Shown here in pieces: positions 50,197-50,258 of a stretch of 50,258 bases of DNA. Positions within the stretch are counted from its first letter, which is position 1. Every line of letters begins with the position of its first letter. Position numbers and translations under genes: made by a program. The stretch is from Muribaculaceae bacterium (GTDB lineage Bacteria; Bacteroidota; Bacteroidia; Bacteroidales; Muribaculaceae), in assembly GCA_009775225.1 (NCBI GenBank), contig VSPE01000014.1, positions 1 through 50,258 of the forward strand. Direction: 5' to 3'. The notes below the pieces were generated by a model. It was not told the DNA's origin. It made no database searches and saw only the letters and a program-made list of their open reading frames with translations.

Positions 50197-50258
50197 CTTA
50201 AAAAGTGTTAATCAAATTCGAGGTCAAGAGTTGGATGGCAATTTGCTATTTGTGCTGG

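Noticed and set aside
1..50258. Mobile elements, CRISPR arrays, invertible promoters and toxin-antitoxin pairs
   Set aside because: No transposase, integrase, regular repeat-spacer array, inverted repeats flanking a promoter, or small paired genes were seen; the only tRNA shows no adjacent attachment-site duplication inside the window.

Overview
The window looks like a chromosomal segment of a gut-type Bacteroidales bacterium, plausibly Muribaculaceae or a close relative. The reasons are two SusC/SusD pairs, a hybrid two-component system (HTCS), lipoprotein signals followed by acidic residues, promoters of the Bacteroidota form (TTTG, about 20 bases, TAnnTTTG), and G+C-rich coding sequence. 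The family assignment is inference. Almost every gene is on the minus strand; only uvrA is on the plus strand. I see no insertion sequence, prophage, CRISPR array or rRNA.

Region 1 (1-7350) is housekeeping. It holds tRNA-Phe with its own promoter, then a close-packed minus-strand run read as nfo (endonuclease IV), an SLC45-like MFS sugar transporter with an unusual soluble insertion, a one-chain L-serine ammonia-lyase that starts with TTG, a MATE exporter and a COG2509-type FAD dehydrogenase. Region 2 (7240-12368) has uvrA, a bidirectional terminator, and a blaI/M56-peptidase pair preceded by three copies of one 16-bp dyad operator.

Region 3 (12308-38390) is the most interesting part: a polysaccharide or glycoside utilization locus that appears to be run by a LacI-family regulator. 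One operon of about 19.5 kb (31883 to 12369) encodes, in order, a sodium:solute symporter, a leaderless FAD-dependent oxidoreductase, SusC, SusD, a DUF5017-type surface lipoprotein, two large secreted proteins that I read as beta-sandwich plus helical toroid, a tandem SGNH esterase and a GH3 beta-glycosidase. A second operon (38239 to 33268) encodes a secreted protein and a third, larger toroid paralogue. lacI sits between them. Both operons carry a pair of LacI-type operators, placed almost identically (45 or 46 bases) upstream of the -7 box, which suggests activation rather than simple repression. The substrate is unknown, and the toroid family is not one I recognise.

Region 4 (38505-50196) is a fructan-type locus resembling the Bacteroides thetaiotaomicron levan locus: an HTCS with a periplasmic-binding-protein sensor, SusC, SusD, a DUF4960-like levan-binding lipoprotein, a surface GH32-like enzyme with an altered NDPNG motif, and a small secreted two-domain protein. 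It ends at a strong terminator. No fructokinase or fructose permease lies inside the window.

Three secreted proteins (at 33268, 36812 and 38555) share a C-terminal tail resembling a type IX secretion sorting domain. The two loci thus seem to combine outer-membrane import (SusCD), surface binding, secreted or periplasmic hydrolysis and inner-membrane uptake under two separate regulators.
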